Of a DNA stretch of 64,000 bases, positions 60,724 to 64,000 are shown one piece after another. The position numbers and the translations under genes were made by a program. Source of the DNA: Acanthornis magna (lineage: Eukaryota; Chordata; Aves; Passeriformes; Acanthizidae); contig JAWUZG010000084.1 in assembly GCA_036785705.1 (NCBI GenBank), positions 17,497,501-17,561,500 of the forward strand, written 5' to 3'. Position 1 is the first letter of the stretch; each line of letters starts with the position of its first letter. The notes beneath the pieces were generated by a model. It saw only the letters and a program-made list of their open reading frames with translations. It searched no databases and was not told where the DNA came from.

Positions 60724-63700
60724 GTGTGGCTTGGAAAACATCAAAGTAGGAAATACATGCTGGAGCAAGGGGCATTTCTGCAGTCCTTCCTCACAATGTA
60801 ATTTTACTTAGATGCCCATTAATAATGTCCTGAGACAGAAGGGTACAGCTTTATTTTGGAGATTTTATTGATTTTTCCTAATTTGTACTTTCAATTTGTG
60901 ACCCTAACATATAAGTTCAAAATTAGGGGAGTACTTTAGCCAAGACAGGTGTAGACTTCTGGAAAAGTTTTCTCACAGGAGTGGTGGAAACAGGAAAGCA
61001 AATTAACTATGGATTTTGATTAATTAATGGAAGGATTTATATAGCAAGGTTGTCCAAAATAGGAAGGCTTTACTCATCAACACAGGAGATCCCATCCACT
61101 TTAAGTTCCACTGTATCTATCTGGGAAGCTGGAAAGGAGATAATTATCAATACCCATTGGAAGGACGTGGTGAATCATTGATATAGATATTCATTGCTTT
61201 CTGGGACCAGAAGGACTTTGACCAATTTGGAGGTGTTTTGTTCCCAATTAATATATCTTTGGCTACAGCAGAGGCAGAGAAACTTTGAACCAAATAGTAG
61301 ATGTGCCTGTCAATTAAACTATCCAGGAGATGTATTGGTAAGCGACCTTCGGTTACAGAGATATAAAGACTAAGTAACCTCAGTCACTTCACTGGAATCA
61401 TTCAAGACTTAAACTGACAGAAAAGAGGAAGGAGTGTCTTTCTCTTTGAAAGCCTTTTATCCCATTTAGAATAATGCAGTCTTAATGTGTGTCTCCTAAC
61501 TGCAATAGGAAATATGGGGTTTTTTCAGACTGAACAGTATTTTGGTGTTTAGCTCACTTGACATAATCTCTGTCAAAGAAGGCTATTTTTTCTTTTTGAA
61601 CTAAAAAACCTGGTTTGCAGTGTTTCCAATATGTGCATTAAAATCCATAGGGCCACATCTCACTGTAGTCTTAGCATTTGTTAATATTTGGAAGGGACAT
61701 TTGATTAAGAACAAACAGGGTGAAACAAAATATGATAAACAACAACAAAATCTTTTAAAATAGATCTAACTATCTTGATTAAAACACATTATTTTTTACA
61801 TCTGTAATGAAGATTAGTTGGAACTGTTTCAATGATTTCTAAAAAGTAGTATCAGAAGGCCATTTTAGTGACTTGGAGCTTGCTGCCCTGGGCTGTGAGG
61901 AGCCTGGGAACTCAAGAAGGCAGAGGAGTAAGCTGGCCAGTCCAGCTTCACTGCTCGACATGACCAAAGTACACCAACACACAGATACTCCAGGCTGTGA
62001 GATCCAAGTGAACTTGTAAAAACTGCTTTCTTCAGCAGTTCAGTGTGCTAGTGGTAACAGAGGTAAGGAACTTATTTAAAATACATACCTCAACCAAAAT
62101 ATTTACTTTAGCATTGCTTTTGAAAAAAAGCAATGTAAAAAAAGCCTGTCAGATCCATTTTAAAAGATAGGTTCTGTTTTACCATGAGACATAAAACCAT
62201 CTGCTTGATGGGGAGACAGTTTCATCAGTGGGGACTGACACTGAGGTAAGCAGGTCTACTTCTCTGTGTAGCTTTAATGGCAAGACATTGTCATGCTTCC
62301 TCCCCACCTCCTTAACAATAGGTGCAAAGTGTGGTACACTTCCAACCAGTGAAGTTGTTGGAGTTTGGGGGGGATTCAGAGGGGCTGGCTCTGGCAGAAT
62401 TCTACTAGAAAGGGGAAAAATGCAGGTTTTGTGATACAGCTCTTGTAAATAAATACCTAAATTGCATATAATTCAACAGCTAAGCATTTCCCTAAACACT
62501 AGTATCAAGATGCTGACTAAAGAGTAAATAATATGAAAAATTTCTGCTAGCAAAATTTTCTATTTCCTAACATTTTTAAAAAAGGAGAAAATATATTGTA
62601 TATGCAACTTTTTTTCTTTTTTTGGAGGAAAGAGTGTTTATGAAGAAAAATATTTGAGCTAAGTTTAAGACAAAGATGTCTGAATGCAGTAATGTAAAAA
62701 AAATAACTTTACAAGATTTTGCATACCTCTGTAGTTCGTGTTAACCAGGGGAAAACTGATTCTTCTGCAGAGTGCAGAGAAACAGACAACTTTCTACTGG
62801 CTTGGACTGGGACTTTGTGTAGGTGGCATGTTGGCCCCTGGCACAGAGTGACTTCACAGTGTTAGGTGATAACGTTTTAAACAGGTTATTACCCATTTTT
62901 CAGCCCCCAAAATCTGAAAATCAAGGTCCATCTTACTGCCTCTCGTAGTGCTTACTGCAGATATCTGTGCTCCAGTCCTAGGAGGTCATGATGCTTTCCT
63001 AGGCAGACTGATGTCCCACTCTCTGTAACTCATACAGGTAGTTTGTCAGTATTTCACTGAGAAAAGTACATGCAGTGGACCTGAATTCTGACTGGTATAC
63101 ATGAGACAAAGTGCTAAAATCATTACAGCTGCAATTTTCACGTCAGTAACTTTGGCTTTAGTTTGTCAGTAAAATCGAGATCTTTCCTCTCAAAATGTAT
63201 GGAAGTTTTCTGCCATGGGTCAGTGCTATTTACCACCTAACTCCAATTTCGTAGAGTACATTTATATGTAGGGAACTGAATGCATCTGCGAGGAATGATG
63301 AAGTGTTTTGCAGTCACTTCCCTGGAAGATGTGTGCCATAAACCTGCTGTAAAGAGTTAACACCACTGGGGGCTAATCACAGAACAGTTGCTGACCTCAG
63401 GGGATTTCAGCAGACCATACCCCAAGCAGCTTTTGTGATCAGACCTCATGAAGACATAGCACCAGTCATGCGTGCGTTGAGGGTTCACTTGTGTTTTAAA
63501 ACTGGTTAATGCCTATTCTCTTTAGTGGAAAAAAAGTGCAATAGAAACGTTATTTTCGGCTTAACGCAGAATGTTTTAACTTCCCAGAAGATAGTTCTCG
63601 TTCCTCGCTTCCCCATCTGGCCCCTTGGGCTGGTCACTTCTGTAATGCGGTGACGCAGCTGAGGGTGCAAGAGCACAGCAAAGGCGATGTACCTGAGACT

Positions 63701-64000
63701 GGGCAGTCAGTGGGAGAGCTACAGAAAAGAGCCCTGCCACTGGCAACAGACCAAACCATGACCATTAGATTCCAGTTCAGTTATAGACCTCGTAAAAAAC
63801 AAAATCTGGGATTAAGGTGTTTGGTTAACCTTTTGGAAGTGAGAACTTGTGAAAGGGGGGGGGTGTAGTTTTTCTAGGAAAGCACTGAAGTATCATGATC
63901 TATTGCAAAAGGGCTAATAAAGAGTAAAATTAGCAACTCCATGGCTCATGATACCTGTGGAGCAGGTACCTTAAAAAAGTGGACTAACTCTTTTCATACC
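60724..64000. other. AT-rich segment to the window edge without genes
   Basis: No gene was found. Minor items are a 10-bp inverted repeat at 62112-62135 (cattgctttt / aaaagcaatg) and TGACGCA at 63651-63657. No coding exon preceded by a convincing 3' splice site was recognised before the edge. Confidence 0.5.

Noticed and set aside
1..64000. Naming the locus MEF2C, BDNF or another CRE/MEF2-regulated gene
   Set aside because: No coding exon or diagnostic noncoding exon could be matched; the resemblance is architectural only, so no gene symbol is assigned.

Overview
The window looks like avian nuclear DNA. A 3'-end CR1 LINE fragment at about 17.83-18.01 kb carries the bird-type CR1 terminus in antisense. 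Repeats are otherwise sparse, and several fossil palindromic or L3/MIR-like elements typical of sauropsid genomes can be made out by eye. I find no complete protein-coding gene on either strand; the open frames are shadows of GC-rich or simple sequence. No tRNA, rRNA, microRNA or CRISPR array was recognised.

The central signal is a run of candidate 5' regions on the + strand. P1 (about 15.5-16.37 kb) has a CRE, a TATA box that is also a MEF2 site, and a roughly 480-nt leader with no ATG ending at a good splice donor. P2 (28.11-28.33 kb) has a MEF2 site, a TATA box and a roughly 130-nt ATG-free leader ending at a near-ideal donor. P3 (30.18-30.55 kb) has a CCAAT box, a TATA box and an exon with one well-placed ATG reading in phase 0 into a strong donor. 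P4 (31.64-32.26 kb) has paired CCAAT boxes and an AT-rich core. A pair of GC-rich exons around an 81-nt intron lies at about 34.6-34.74 kb. Together this resembles a gene with several alternative promoters and untranslated first exons whose coding exons lie beyond the right edge. Recurring CRE/TGACGCA pairs and MEF2 sites suggest CREB/AP-1 and MEF2 input. MEF2C or BDNF would fit that architecture, but no coding sequence here settles the identity and I assign no gene symbol.

Layout: 1-15.2 kb is mostly unannotated upstream DNA with three GC-rich islets holding exact MEF2 motifs (3.4, 5.2, 8.2 kb), a perfect DR1/NBRE (13.46 kb) and two fossil palindromic elements (14.1-14.4 kb). 15.5-16.4 kb is P1. 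16.4-25.7 kb is AT-rich intron-like DNA with the CR1. 25.7-27.4 kb is a complex, motif-rich enhancer candidate ending in a CRE pair. 28-35 kb is the promoter cluster and CpG islands. 35-64 kb is AT-rich and intron-like, with a decayed C2H2 zinc-finger remnant on the minus strand (49.1-49.4 kb), fossil palindromes (43.9, 59.8 kb) and a distal CRE cluster (60.67-60.72 kb).
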